Below are positions 18,109 to 26,013 of a DNA stretch of 64,000 nt, piece after piece. The notes beneath the pieces were generated by a model. The model made no database searches. It had not been told where the DNA came from and saw nothing but the letters and a program-made list of their open reading frames with translations. Made by a program: the position numbers and the translations under genes. Numbering within the stretch: the stretch's first letter is position 1; each line of letters begins with the position of its first letter. The stretch comes from an uncultured Arthrobacter sp. (GTDB lineage Bacteria > Actinomycetota > Actinomycetes > Actinomycetales > Micrococcaceae), in assembly GCF_902805515.1 (NCBI RefSeq), contig NZ_CADCTE010000001.1, positions 62,001-126,000 on the forward strand, written 5' to 3'.

Positions 18109-18248
18109 TCCGGCACCGGCCGATGCCGCGGACCCGCATTCACTCATCGGGCCCGCGGCATCTCTGTGCCGTTCTGCCGTTCCGGAGGCGCACCTTTCGT
18201 GACGGCAACCATCAATTACCCTCGGTGAGTTTCATGAAAGGAACCTCC

Positions 18249-19325
18249 ATGCCCAACCTTCCTTCGAATGTGAATTCGACACCCCCCGATACCGCGTCAC
18301 CGCGTTCCGCCGGGCGCACGCGGCACCGCTGGATCGGTGCCGCTGCGGCGGCCGCCGCAGCGCTGGTGGTCGGCACTGTCTCCGCAGGGGCCTCCGAGCC
18401 CAAGTCGGGACCGGAAAGCTGGGTGACCAAGGGCCAGGAGCTGCCGGCGGGCTTCAGCGACACCTTCGAGAGCCGCTTCGTGGAGGCCAACGGCATCCGC
18501 CAGCACGCGGTGATCGGCGGGGAAGGCCCGGCGGTGCTGCTGGTGCACGGTTGGCCGGAGGATTCCTACGCCTGGCGCTCAGTCATGGGGCCGCTGGCCG
18601 AGGACCACACCGTGATCGCCGTGGACCAGCGTGGCATCGGCCTGACCGAGAAGCCCGCGGACGGCTACGACTCGGCCACCCTGGCCGATGACCTTGCCGC
18701 GCTGATGACCGAACTGGGTCACGAGAGGTTCTCCGTGGTCGGCCACGACACCGGATACTTCATCGGCTACGCACTGGCCGCGGACCACCGCGACCGGGTC
18801 GACCGGTTCGCCGGCGTTGAGGTTCCGGGCCCTCCCGGGATCACCAAGGGCGGTCCCTCGCTGTTCTCCGATGAGCCGACCAACAACCGGCTCTGGCACA
18901 TCCCCTTCAACCGGGTCGACGACGAACTGATCGTGAACCTGGTCCGGAACAGCGCCGAGGAGTTCTACCGCTACGAATACCGGATCCAGGGCGGCGGGTA
19001 CACGCCGTCGGAGCAGGCGATCAAGTACTACGTCAAGCAGTACAACCGCGACAAGGACAGCCTCCGCGCCAGCTTCGAGCTCTACCGCGAGTGGGATACC
19101 CTGGTCGCGCAGAACGCCGAACGCGCCAAGACCCCGCTGACCATCCCCGTGATCGGCATCGGCGGCCAGAAGAGCTGGGGGCCGGCCGCCGCGGCGGGGA
19201 TCAAGGCCGCTGCCCCGCAGGTGCAGACCGCCGTCATTCCCGGCGCCGGCCACTGGCTTGCCGAGCAGGCCCCCGAGGAACTGGTCAACGTGCTGCGCCC
19301 GTTCCTGGCCGCGGACGCCCGGTAG
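18249..19325 (+). CDS. Secreted alpha/beta hydrolase, epoxide-hydrolase-like
   Basis: This protein of about 358 residues starts with a charged N-terminus, a hydrophobic export segment (WIGAAAAAAAALVVGTVSA) and then a hydrolase domain. The oxyanion region is LLVHGWPEDSYAW, the nucleophile elbow VVGHDTGYFIGYALA carries aspartate, and the catalytic histidine lies in PGAGHWLAEQAP. An aspartate nucleophile points to epoxide hydrolase or haloalkane dehalogenase-like chemistry. Alanine-rich export segments like this one are typical of Sec or lipid-free secretion; no lipobox is seen. AAAGGAACC precedes the ATG at 18249. It lies between the duplicated VOC genes and ends in a strong hairpin. Confidence 0.85.
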   Translation: MPNLPSNVNSTPPDTASPRSAGRTRHRWIGAAAAAAAALVVGTVSAGASEPKSGPESWVTKGQELPAGFSDTFESRFVEANGIRQHAVIGGEGPAVLLVHGWPEDSYAWRSVMGPLAEDHTVIAVDQRGIGLTEKPADGYDSATLADDLAALMTELGHERFSVVGHDTGYFIGYALAADHRDRVDRFAGVEVPGPPGITKGGPSLFSDEPTNNRLWHIPFNRVDDELIVNLVRNSAEEFYRYEYRIQGGGYTPSEQAIKYYVKQYNRDKDSLRASFELYREWDTLVAQNAERAKTPLTIPVIGIGGQKSWGPAAAAGIKAAAPQVQTAVIPGAGHWLAEQAPEELVNVLRPFLAADAR

Positions 19326-19347
19326 GCTCCACCTCACCAGCACCACC

Positions 19348-19383
19348 TGCGAAGCCCATCACCGTTGCGGTGGTGGGCTTCGC
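19348..19383 (+). terminator. Terminator hairpin after the secreted hydrolase
   Basis: GCGAAGCCCATCACCG at 19349-19364 pairs with CGGTGGTGGGCTTCGC at 19368-19383 with a single G-U wobble and a three-base loop. A recognisably related hairpin occurs at 21316-21350 after the TetR remnant. Confidence 0.7.
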
Positions 19384-19878
19384 TGCATCCGCGGCCGGGA
19401 GCGGGGCGTTGCCGGCGCCCAGGAATCAGCGTGACCACCTCGGCCAGCGGCGGCCCGCGGTGGGGCTGGAACCGCGCGTCGGTAACACAAGGCGAGTGTC
19501 TGGTCGGCCTCCATGTGCAGTCGGTAGGATGCCACGCGTGCGGTGTAATCCGGCAGGGCATCTGGGTCGGGACCGTGGAAAGAGGCTGAGCCTCCACGGT
19601 CATGCCGACCTGCGCGGCCTTGTCTCCGCACCGGTTTCCGTGGACGAGCATCTGCTCGGCCGCCTCCGGCAGCCAACTGCCGGCGGCGTGGGTCCCTGCG
19701 GCCGCGACGCCCCGCTCCCGGGCGGAGCTCCGCGCCGGTGAAGCGGTGGCGCGGGAGTGTGCTTCTGCAACCCGCCCGGCGTGTGTCCATACCCTGCCAA
19801 TCCAGTTGAACTGTCAGAAGTTCGGGGCCCCTCCACCACCGTCGCTGGCGCGCCCGGGCACAACTAAGGAACTGAATC
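19384..19878. other. Gene-free stretch with possible frameshifted remnant
   Basis: No intact gene is supported here. On the minus strand two adjoining frames show high-GC codon use and protein-like text: SWLPEAAEQMLVHGNRCG followed, after a frame change near 19570-19590, by PDALPDYTARVASYRLHMEA. This may be a decayed gene, but I do not recognise the family. The 15 bases before 19879 repeat the ribosome-binding region of VOC copy A. Confidence 0.35.
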
Positions 19879-20325
19879 ATGGACTACAAGCTCGAAGTCA
19901 TCGTTCTGCCCGTTGCCGATGTCGCCGCCGCGAAGGCGTTCTACGACAAGCTGGACTGGAGGCTGGATGTCGACCTCAAGGGCGAGGGCGGCTTCCGCGC
20001 CGTGCACTACACCCCGACCGGATCCCCTGCCTCCATCATCATCAGCAGCGGCCTCACCGACGCCGCCCCCGGCTCCACCCGCGGCACCTACCTGGTCGTC
20101 GACGACGTCGAGGCCGCCCGCGCCGACATCGCCTCCCGCGGCATCGAGGTCACCGAGGTCTTCCACGAGGCAGACGGCGGCATCCCCACCCCCAACACCG
20201 AGGGGCGCGTCCCGGGCCTGGCCCCGGAGCGCGCCAGCTACTTCTCCTTCGCGATCTTCAAGGACCCCGAGGGCAACGAGTTCATCCTCCAGGAGATCAC
20301 CACCCGCTTCCCCGGCCGCGTCTGA
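19879..20325 (+). CDS. VOC (glyoxalase/bleomycin-resistance fold) family protein, copy B
   Basis: This 148-residue paralogue of the protein at 17618-18064 differs at only about a dozen positions, clustered near residues 33-34, 103-105 and 110, with identical C-terminal thirds. The ribosome-binding region (AAGGAACTGAATC before the ATG) is also shared, so the duplication included upstream DNA. It has its own strong terminator. The function is as uncertain as for copy A; the retained pair may provide dosage or slightly different ligand preference. Confidence 0.88.
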   Translation: MDYKLEVIVLPVADVAAAKAFYDKLDWRLDVDLKGEGGFRAVHYTPTGSPASIIISSGLTDAAPGSTRGTYLVVDDVEAARADIASRGIEVTEVFHEADGGIPTPNTEGRVPGLAPERASYFSFAIFKDPEGNEFILQEITTRFPGRV

Positions 20326-20335
20326 CCCAGAATGA

Positions 20336-20372
20336 CCAACGGGACCCGTGCGATGCGCACGGGTCCCGTTGG
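20336..20372 (+). terminator. Terminator hairpin after VOC copy B
   Basis: CCAACGGGACCCGTGC at 20336-20351 pairs perfectly with GCACGGGTCCCGTTGG at 20357-20372 around a five-base loop. The 16-bp stem without a clear U-tract is a common form in high-GC actinobacteria. It may also serve the convergent gene ending at 20431. Confidence 0.75.
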
Positions 20373-20430
20373 AGGTGGACCAGTTGAGGCTGGTGTCTGG
20401 TGCGGCGCCAACAGCCCGCCGGGGCGGAGC

Positions 20431-20721
20431 TCAGCGGCGCGACCTGCGGTTCAGGAAACGGGTGAGGATGCGGGCGCGGAGGCGCAGCAGCTGGGGCACG
20501 AGGCCGTAGATCACGATGGGGACGGCGACCGTGGCGAGGACCAGGGTGCGCAGGACGGGGTGCAGCAGCTCAAGCCACTGGCCGAAGGCGAGATTGATGA
20601 TGGTCAGCGTCGGGAACACGGACAGCCAGATGATCAGCGCCATCTGGTGGGTGTTCGGCGGTGCGGGACGGCGCGGGGTGACCGTGGAGGCCGGGGCGGT
20701 GGACGCGGTGGAGGTGGACAT
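20431..20721 (-). CDS. Small membrane protein resembling the C-terminal helices of ABM-like monooxygenases
   Basis: This 96-residue protein has a polar Ala/Thr/Pro-rich N-terminus, two hydrophobic helices (MALIIWLSVFPTLTIINLAF and VLATVAVPIVIYGLVPQLL) and an arginine-rich tail. The helix pair closely resembles the membrane tail attached to antibiotic-biosynthesis-monooxygenase-like domains in other bacteria, but that domain is absent. It could be a natural stand-alone form or a part of a once larger protein. AGGAGAAACG precedes the ATG, so it is probably translated. The function is unknown. Confidence 0.65.
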   Translation of the reverse strand: MSTSTASTAPASTVTPRRPAPPNTHQMALIIWLSVFPTLTIINLAFGQWLELLHPVLRTLVLATVAVPIVIYGLVPQLLRLRARILTRFLNRRSRR

Positions 20722-21037
20722 CGTTTCTCCTAGGGAGATCTTTTGGTGGTGAAGAAGTGAAGCGGAACGGCCCCTGGGTGTCCCGGTCGGGGTGGGGGTG
20801 TTCCCTGTAGGGGCGGTGCGCCACCGCCGCCTCTTTGTTGGTCTGTTGCCGATTCAACGCGGTGAAAGGCCGCGCTTATTCCGCGCCCCGCGCTCTCCCA
20901 CGTTGCGCACTGTCCGGCCAGGCGGACTTCCATCCGCCCTGCGCCGCCGGAGGCGAATACGGGATGTGTTCGCCTCCGGCCTGCGCGGACTACAGATGGA
21001 CTGTCCTGCGGCCTCCGGCATCGGAGGCCGGAGCGGG

Positions 21038-21169
21038 TTACTTGACGGAGACGGCGGCCTTCTCGATGAGCTCTGACACGTCCTAGGGCGCCTCGAGCGT
21101 GGAGAGGTGGCCGGCGTCGACCTTCTCGATCACGCCGTGGGCACGGTGGGCCATGGCCAGCTGGCCGTC
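21038..21169 (-). pseudogene. 3' remnant of an alpha/beta hydrolase
   Basis: The minus strand reads DGQLAMAHRAHGVIEK, then VDAGHLSTLEAP, an in-frame TAG at 21083-21085, then DVSELIEKAAVSVK and a TAA at 21038. This matches the C-terminal helix and catalytic-histidine region of non-heme chloroperoxidase-type alpha/beta hydrolases, where the stop position normally holds Glu or Gln. Everything upstream of the last 40 or so residues is missing. It abuts the TetR remnant head to head. Confidence 0.6.
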
Positions 21170-21177
21170 AAAAAACC

Positions 21178-21294
21178 GCCGATGCCCTGGTGCTCCTGCG
21201 GGACGGCGTGCTCGTAGGCAGCTACCTCGACGACGCATCCAAAGCCCGACTGGCCTTCCTTCGCGTTGCCCGCTCGATCGCCGGCCTGCGGTAA
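21178..21294 (+). pseudogene. 3' remnant of a TetR family regulator
   Basis: The plus strand reads ADALVLLRDGVLVGSYLD, then DASKARLAFLRVARSIAG and ends LR with TAA at 21292-21294. This is the typical end of the TetR ligand-binding domain (a ligand-pocket helix followed by an arginine-rich helix). There is no start, no helix-turn-helix and no room for them, because the hydrolase remnant begins within ten bases on the other strand. Confidence 0.6.
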
Positions 21295-21315
21295 TCCGGC
21301 CCTAACGCAAGTCCT

Positions 21316-21350
21316 GCGAAGCCCGTCGCCGTCCCGGTGATGGGCTTCAT
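21316..21350 (+). terminator. Terminator-like hairpin related to the one at 19348
   Basis: GAAGCCCGTCGCCG (21318-21331) can pair with CGGTGATGGGCTTC (21335-21348) allowing G-U wobbles. Sequence and structure resemble the terminator at 19348-19383, suggesting both derive from one ancestral segment. It follows the TetR remnant stop codon by about 20 bases. Confidence 0.55.
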
Positions 21351-21379
21351 CCATGAGGGCGAGTCCCCGGTTGGCGGTC

Positions 21380-21401
21380 TTAGGTAAGGCTAAGCTAAGG
21401 T
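21380..21401 (+). promoter_or_regulatory. DtxR/IdeR iron box overlapping the -10 element
   Basis: TTAGGTAAGGCTAAGCTAA at 21380-21398 matches the 19-base DtxR/IdeR consensus at 17 positions. TAAGGT at 21396-21401 is a good -10 element lying seven bases before the GTG start at 21409. Iron-loaded repressor bound here would block transcription of the siderophore uptake operon. Confidence 0.85.
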
Positions 21402-21408
21402 TCCCTGT

Positions 21409-22266
21409 GTGATCGAAGCAACTGAACTTTCGGGCCTGGAAGCCAGCGACCTTGTGCTGCGCTATGGGGACCGGGACGTGGTCCACGGCGCGGCGCTGAC
21501 CCTTGAACCGGGCCGGATCCTTGCCCTCGTCGGGCCCAACGGCAGCGGCAAGTCGACCCTGTTGCGGGCGTTGGCCCGGTTGCACCCGGCGTCCACGGGG
21601 GCGATCACCGTGACCTCCTCGGACGGCGCGGCGGCCGACGCGCTGATGATGAAGCGCAGCGACTTCGCCCGGCACGTAACGCTGCTGTCCCAGAGCAGAC
21701 CGGTACCCCACGGGCTGAGCGTCCGCGATGTCGTCGAGTTCGGGCGCCATCCGTACCGCGGCCGGTGGCGGGCCGCAGACCCCGAGGGAGCCTCGGCCGT
21801 GGAGCGCGCCATGGAGCTCACCGGTATCACTGCCCTGGCCGGCCGGGGTGTGCACGAACTTTCCGGCGGGCAGCTGCAGCGTGTCTGGCTGGCGGGATGC
21901 CTGGCCCAGGACACCTCGGTCCTGCTCCTCGACGAGCCAACCAATCACCTGGACCTGCGCTACAAGGTGGAAATCTTCGACCTGCTCCATGACCTTGCCC
22001 GTGTGCACGGCGTGGCGATCGGGGTGGTGCTTCACGATCTCGACGAGGCGGCCGCACTCGCCGATCACGTCGTGGTGCTCTCCGGCGGCCGGATCGCCGC
22101 CGCCGGGCCCGCCTCCGAGGCGCTCGACGCGGACCTGCTCAGCGACGTCTACTCAATTCCCATCGTCACCCACACCGACCCCCTGACCGGCCGGCTGCGT
22201 ACGCGCGCCGTCGGACGGCACAGCGAGAGACAGATCTCCCCACCCGAAAGGTCAATCCATCCATGA
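21409..22266 (+). CDS. Iron-siderophore ABC transporter ATP-binding protein
   Basis: This 285-residue ATPase of the FecE/FepC family has Walker A GPNGSGKST, the signature LSGGQLQRVWLAG, Walker B VLLLDEPTNHLD and the switch histidine in VLHDLDEAAA. It powers import through the fused FecCD permease encoded two genes downstream. The GTG at 21409 has no Shine-Dalgarno and lies seven bases from a -10 element, so the operon mRNA is probably leaderless. An iron box overlaps the promoter. Its end overlaps the next gene by four bases (ATGA). Confidence 0.93.
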   Translation: MIEATELSGLEASDLVLRYGDRDVVHGAALTLEPGRILALVGPNGSGKSTLLRALARLHPASTGAITVTSSDGAAADALMMKRSDFARHVTLLSQSRPVPHGLSVRDVVEFGRHPYRGRWRAADPEGASAVERAMELTGITALAGRGVHELSGGQLQRVWLAGCLAQDTSVLLLDEPTNHLDLRYKVEIFDLLHDLARVHGVAIGVVLHDLDEAAALADHVVVLSGGRIAAAGPASEALDADLLSDVYSIPIVTHTDPLTGRLRTRAVGRHSERQISPPERSIHP

Positions 22267-23237
22267 AGATCTCCAAGGCTCTGGCCGCCACGGCCGCCGC
22301 GGCACTGCTGCTCACCGGCTGCGGCACCACCGAAGACGCCGCCGGTGCGGCATCAAACGGCTCCGGAGGCGGAGAACCCGTGACCGTGACGGACGCCCGC
22401 GGCGTCGACGTTGAGTTCGACGCTCCGGCGACCCGGGTCGTCGGCACCGAATGGAACGTCGTCGAGAACCTTACGACCCTCGGCGTCATGCCCGTCGGCG
22501 CCGCCGACATCAAGGGGTACAAGGACTGGGTGCAGGCCGGCAAGCTCGACGACACCGCCACGGACATCGGCACCCGCGGCGAGCCGAGCCTTGACACGAT
22601 CGCCTCGCTGGACCCGGACCTGATCGTCGCGACCACCGACCTGGCCGAAACCGTCATCACGCAGCTTGAGGAGCTGGCTCCCGTCGTCGTCGTGAAATCG
22701 GCCGACGCCGGCCGGCAGATCGACCAGGCCAAGGACAACCTCAGGCTCGTTGCCGAAGCAACCGGCACCGAGGCCAAGGCCGAGGACGCCATTGCCTCGT
22801 TCGACGCCGCGGTGGCCGAGGGCAAGGCCACCCTTGAGGAGGCGGGGCTGGCCGGATCCAAGGTCGCCTTCGCCGACGGCTGGGTTGCCGACGGAACGGT
22901 GTCAATCCGCCCGTTCGCCAAGGGCTCCCTGCTGACCGACATCAACACCGCACTCGGACTGGCCACCCCGTGGACGCAGGAAGGCGACCCGGCCTACGGC
23001 CTGGCCTCCACCGACGTCGAGGGCCTCACCACCCTCGACGCCGACAGCTTCGTCTACATCACCAACAGCGCCGACGGCGACTTCACCGAGGAACTTGCCG
23101 ACAACGCCGTGTGGACGTCCCTGCCGTTCGTGAAATCCGGTCAGGTGCACCGCCTCGACGACGGCATCTGGATGTTCGGCGGCCCGGCCTCGATGACCCA
23201 GTACGTCGAGGCCATCACCGCGGCCCTGACCGAGTAG
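22263..23237 (+). CDS. Iron-siderophore ABC transporter substrate-binding lipoprotein
   Basis: This 324-residue extracytoplasmic protein has a lipoprotein signal with lipobox LLTGC (Cys21). The FepB/FecB-type domain includes VTVTDARGVDVEFDAPATRV, GTEWNVVENLTTLGV and PDLIVATTDLAE. It captures a ferric siderophore at the membrane surface and hands it to the FecCD permease. It is translationally coupled to the ATPase gene through an ATGA overlap. The specific siderophore cannot be deduced. Confidence 0.92.
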   Translation: MKISKALAATAAAALLLTGCGTTEDAAGAASNGSGGGEPVTVTDARGVDVEFDAPATRVVGTEWNVVENLTTLGVMPVGAADIKGYKDWVQAGKLDDTATDIGTRGEPSLDTIASLDPDLIVATTDLAETVITQLEELAPVVVVKSADAGRQIDQAKDNLRLVAEATGTEAKAEDAIASFDAAVAEGKATLEEAGLAGSKVAFADGWVADGTVSIRPFAKGSLLTDINTALGLATPWTQEGDPAYGLASTDVEGLTTLDADSFVYITNSADGDFTEELADNAVWTSLPFVKSGQVHRLDDGIWMFGGPASMTQYVEAITAALTE

Positions 23238-23250
23238 CGCCAGCCGCGTC

Positions 23251-25404
23251 ATGACCGAGACCGTGAAGAGGGCCGCCCCGGCCGCCCGGCCCGCACCGGC
23301 CGAACCGGAGGCCGTGGCGGGCGCGCCCGTGCTCCCGCACCCGCGCCCCGTCCCGCGCGCCCGGGGTTCGGCTGCGGTCACTGCCGGCGTCGGGCTCGTG
23401 GTTCTGGTCATCTTCGCCTTGATCCACCTCACGCAGGGCACCGCCGACGTCGGACCCGCCGACCTGCTGGGGCTTCTGACCGGGGGCGGCTCCGACCAGG
23501 AGGCGGCGGTGCTGGTCGCCTCCCGCATCCCCCGGCTGGCTGCCGGAGCCCTGGTCGGTGTGGCGCTGGGGGTCGCTGGAGCCGCGCTCCAGTCAGCCAC
23601 CCGCAACGTCCTGGCCGCCCCGGACACCCTGGCGGTCAACGCGGGCGCCCACTTCGTCATCGTCGCCGTCGCCGCCTTCGGCATCACCCTTCCCGCCCTG
23701 CTCTCCGGCGGCCTAGCCTTCATCGGCGGGCTGGCCGCCGCCCTGCTGGTCCTTTCCCTGTCCGGGGGCGGCGCCAACGGCAACGGCGGGCCGATCCGCC
23801 TGGTGCTTGCCGGCACCGCGCTGGCACTCGGGCTGCATTCGGCCACCGGCGCGCTGCTGCTGCTCTTCAGCCAGGAGACCACCGGGCTTTACGCCTGGGG
23901 CCAGGGCAGCCTCGCCCAGTCCAGGCCCGACGAACTGCTGCAGTTCACCCCGGTGGTCCTGGCGGCCGCCGCAGGGCTTGTGGTGCTGTCCCGCCGGCTG
24001 GACCTCCTCGGCCTTGGTGATGACGCCTCCCGGCTGGCGGGAGCGGATCCGCGTTTGGCCCGCGTGGGCGCGGTCGTCCTTGCCGTCGTGCTCTCCGCGT
24101 CGGCGGTGGCCATCGCCGGCCCGATCGGGTTCGTGGGGCTGTGCGCGCCTGCCATGGTGCGCCTGCTGGCCTCCCGCGTCCGCGGCCTGGGCCGGCACCG
24201 CGCGCTGCTCCCCGTTTCCGGACTGGCCGGCGCGGTGGTGGTGATCGGGGCCGACGTGGTGGTGCGCGGTGTTTTCGGCGCCCAGGCAGGAGTGGAGGTG
24301 CCGACGGGCGCGGTCACCACAGTCTTCGGTGCGGTGTTCCTCGTGGTCCTGGCGCTGCGCATGTCCGATGCCGGCCTGAGCGCAGCCGGGGACGCGCTGG
24401 CACGGCTGCGCTCCCGCAGGTTCTTCCTGGCCGTCCTGGCCGGCCTGGTGTTTCTCCTGGTCGGGCTGCTGGTGGCCGGAGCGCTGCTCGGCGATGCGAA
24501 ACTGCTGCTCGGTGACCTGGCCAACTGGCTCACCGGCCGGTCCGGCGACCGCGTCAGCGCGGTGCTGGAAACCCGGGTGCCGCGCGTCGTGGCGGCTGTG
24601 CTCGCCGGTGCGGCACTGGCGATCGCCGGGGCTCTGATCCAGGCGGTCTCAAGGAATTCGCTGGCAGAACCGGGCATTCTTGGCGTGTCCGGAGGGGGCG
24701 GGCTGGCCGCAATCCTTGTCATCACCACCGTCCCGCTGGCCGGATCCTGGCTCATCACCGGGTCGGCGCTGCTGGGCTCGGCGGTTGCGGCGCTGCTGGT
24801 CTTTGGGCTGGCGTTCCGCGGCGGGCTGCAGCAGAACCGCCTGGTGCTGATCGGCATCGGGGTTTCAGCCGGGCTTGCGGCGGTCATCACCGTCCTTTTG
24901 GTGGCCACCGACCCCTACAACCAGACCAAGGCCCTCACCTGGCTCTCCGGTTCCACTTACGGCCGGACCTTCGCCTCGACCCTTCCGCCGCTGGCGGCGC
25001 TCGCGCTCACGCTGCCCGTGCTCACCGGCCTGCGGCGCGACCTTGACCTGATCGCCGTCGACGACGATTCCCCCCGGGTGCTGGGCGTCCGGCTGACCGC
25101 CTCGCGGCTGCTGGTGCTCTCCGCGGCGGTGCTGCTGACGGCCGGGGCGGTGTCCTCGGTGGGCGTGATCGCCTTCGTGGGCCTGGTCGCACCGCATGCC
25201 GCCCGCAGCCTGGTGGGGGCGCGGCACGTGCGGGTGCTTCCCGTGGCGGCGCTCATCGGAGCCTGCACGGTGGTACTGGCGGACGCGGTGGGCCGGACGG
25301 TGATCGCCCCGGCGCAGATCCCCGCCGGGATCATGACCGCACTGGTGGGCGCGCCGTACTTCGTCTACCTGCTGTGGCGCTCGCGCGTCGACCGGACCGC
25401 CTAG
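23251..25404 (+). CDS. Fused iron-siderophore permease (two FecCD domains, FhuB-like)
   Basis: This 717-residue membrane protein contains two complete FecCD permease halves in tandem, residues about 40-380 and 395-717. Each has the family signature, RIPRLAAGALVGVALGVAGAA in the first and RVPRVVAAVLAGAALAIAGA in the second, and each has its own GFVGL/AFVGL coupling region. The fusion replaces the usual heterodimer and resembles FhuB. It forms the import channel for the binding protein and ATPase encoded just upstream and is under the same iron box. Confidence 0.93.
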   Translation: MTETVKRAAPAARPAPAEPEAVAGAPVLPHPRPVPRARGSAAVTAGVGLVVLVIFALIHLTQGTADVGPADLLGLLTGGGSDQEAAVLVASRIPRLAAGALVGVALGVAGAALQSATRNVLAAPDTLAVNAGAHFVIVAVAAFGITLPALLSGGLAFIGGLAAALLVLSLSGGGANGNGGPIRLVLAGTALALGLHSATGALLLLFSQETTGLYAWGQGSLAQSRPDELLQFTPVVLAAAAGLVVLSRRLDLLGLGDDASRLAGADPRLARVGAVVLAVVLSASAVAIAGPIGFVGLCAPAMVRLLASRVRGLGRHRALLPVSGLAGAVVVIGADVVVRGVFGAQAGVEVPTGAVTTVFGAVFLVVLALRMSDAGLSAAGDALARLRSRRFFLAVLAGLVFLLVGLLVAGALLGDAKLLLGDLANWLTGRSGDRVSAVLETRVPRVVAAVLAGAALAIAGALIQAVSRNSLAEPGILGVSGGGGLAAILVITTVPLAGSWLITGSALLGSAVAALLVFGLAFRGGLQQNRLVLIGIGVSAGLAAVITVLLVATDPYNQTKALTWLSGSTYGRTFASTLPPLAALALTLPVLTGLRRDLDLIAVDDDSPRVLGVRLTASRLLVLSAAVLLTAGAVSSVGVIAFVGLVAPHAARSLVGARHVRVLPVAALIGACTVVLADAVGRTVIAPAQIPAGIMTALVGAPYFVYLLWRSRVDRTA

Positions 25405-25459
25405 ACGGGCGGACAGGCGCCGTGCAGAGCAGGACCGAACTCCTCCGGAATCATCCCCC

Positions 25460-25801
25460 TTAGAGGAGCAGTTCGGTGCCGTGCGCCGTCGTTTGGGGGA
25501 ATCCGAGGTTCGATCCTCCGAGGAAGGTGAGCTGCTGTGCGGTCAGCGCCAGCCGGTTACCGATCGTGACCGTGGCCAGCAGCAGCGCCTGGACCGCATC
25601 GATGCCCAGTGCGTAGCCGTCGGATTCCTCCGCTCCCGGCCCCTCGATCCGGAAAGCGCAGTACCAGTCACCGGGGGCATCCGGCATCCGCTGGGGTGCA
25701 CAGAGGCTCACGGTGACGCCGCCGCCGTCACCCGTCCGCAGGGACCGCGACGCGATGGCGCGCGAGGGGTTGAAGGCGTAAGGGGATCCTGAGTCAGTCA
25801 T
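25460..25801 (-). CDS. Small hypothetical protein, DUF6968-like
   Basis: This 113-residue protein has the pattern AIASRSLRTGDGGGVTVSL, WYCAFRIEGPG and ALGIDAVQALLLATVTIGNR, which I associate with the DUF6968 family of small proteins of unknown function. There is no signal peptide or membrane segment. It converges with the siderophore permease gene. The family assignment is from memory of its motif layout and should be treated as tentative. Confidence 0.6.
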   Translation of the reverse strand: MTDSGSPYAFNPSRAIASRSLRTGDGGGVTVSLCAPQRMPDAPGDWYCAFRIEGPGAEESDGYALGIDAVQALLLATVTIGNRLALTAQQLTFLGGSNLGFPQTTAHGTELLL

Positions 25802-26013
25802 GACCCCAGTCCTATCAGCGTTCCGGCCGGAGGCCCCGCTTTGCCGCCGGCGGCTCCGAAAAGATCAGCCAAAAGAGTGACGCCCCCGGGCCGGAATCTC
25901 CCTCCTACTGCTGACGCGCCGGCATGCCCTCCGCACCTACGCTTCAGGGGTCAATCGACCACCCCTCCCGCGCCGCAACCGGTGCCGGAGCAACCCTGAG
26001 GAAAAGAAGAACA

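Larger units (their letters stand above)
20722..21408. other. Gene graveyard and promoter region between the small membrane protein and the siderophore operon
   Basis: No intact gene is present. The stretch holds GC-rich hairpins (GGCGGA/TCCGCC at 20921-20938; GCCGGAGGCGAA/TTCGCCTCCGGC at 20946-20980; GGCCTCCG/CGGAGGCC at 21010-21029), the 3' remnants of two genes (21038-21169 and 21178-21294), a terminator-like hairpin (21316-21350) and the iron box and promoter of the next operon. Confidence 0.6.
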
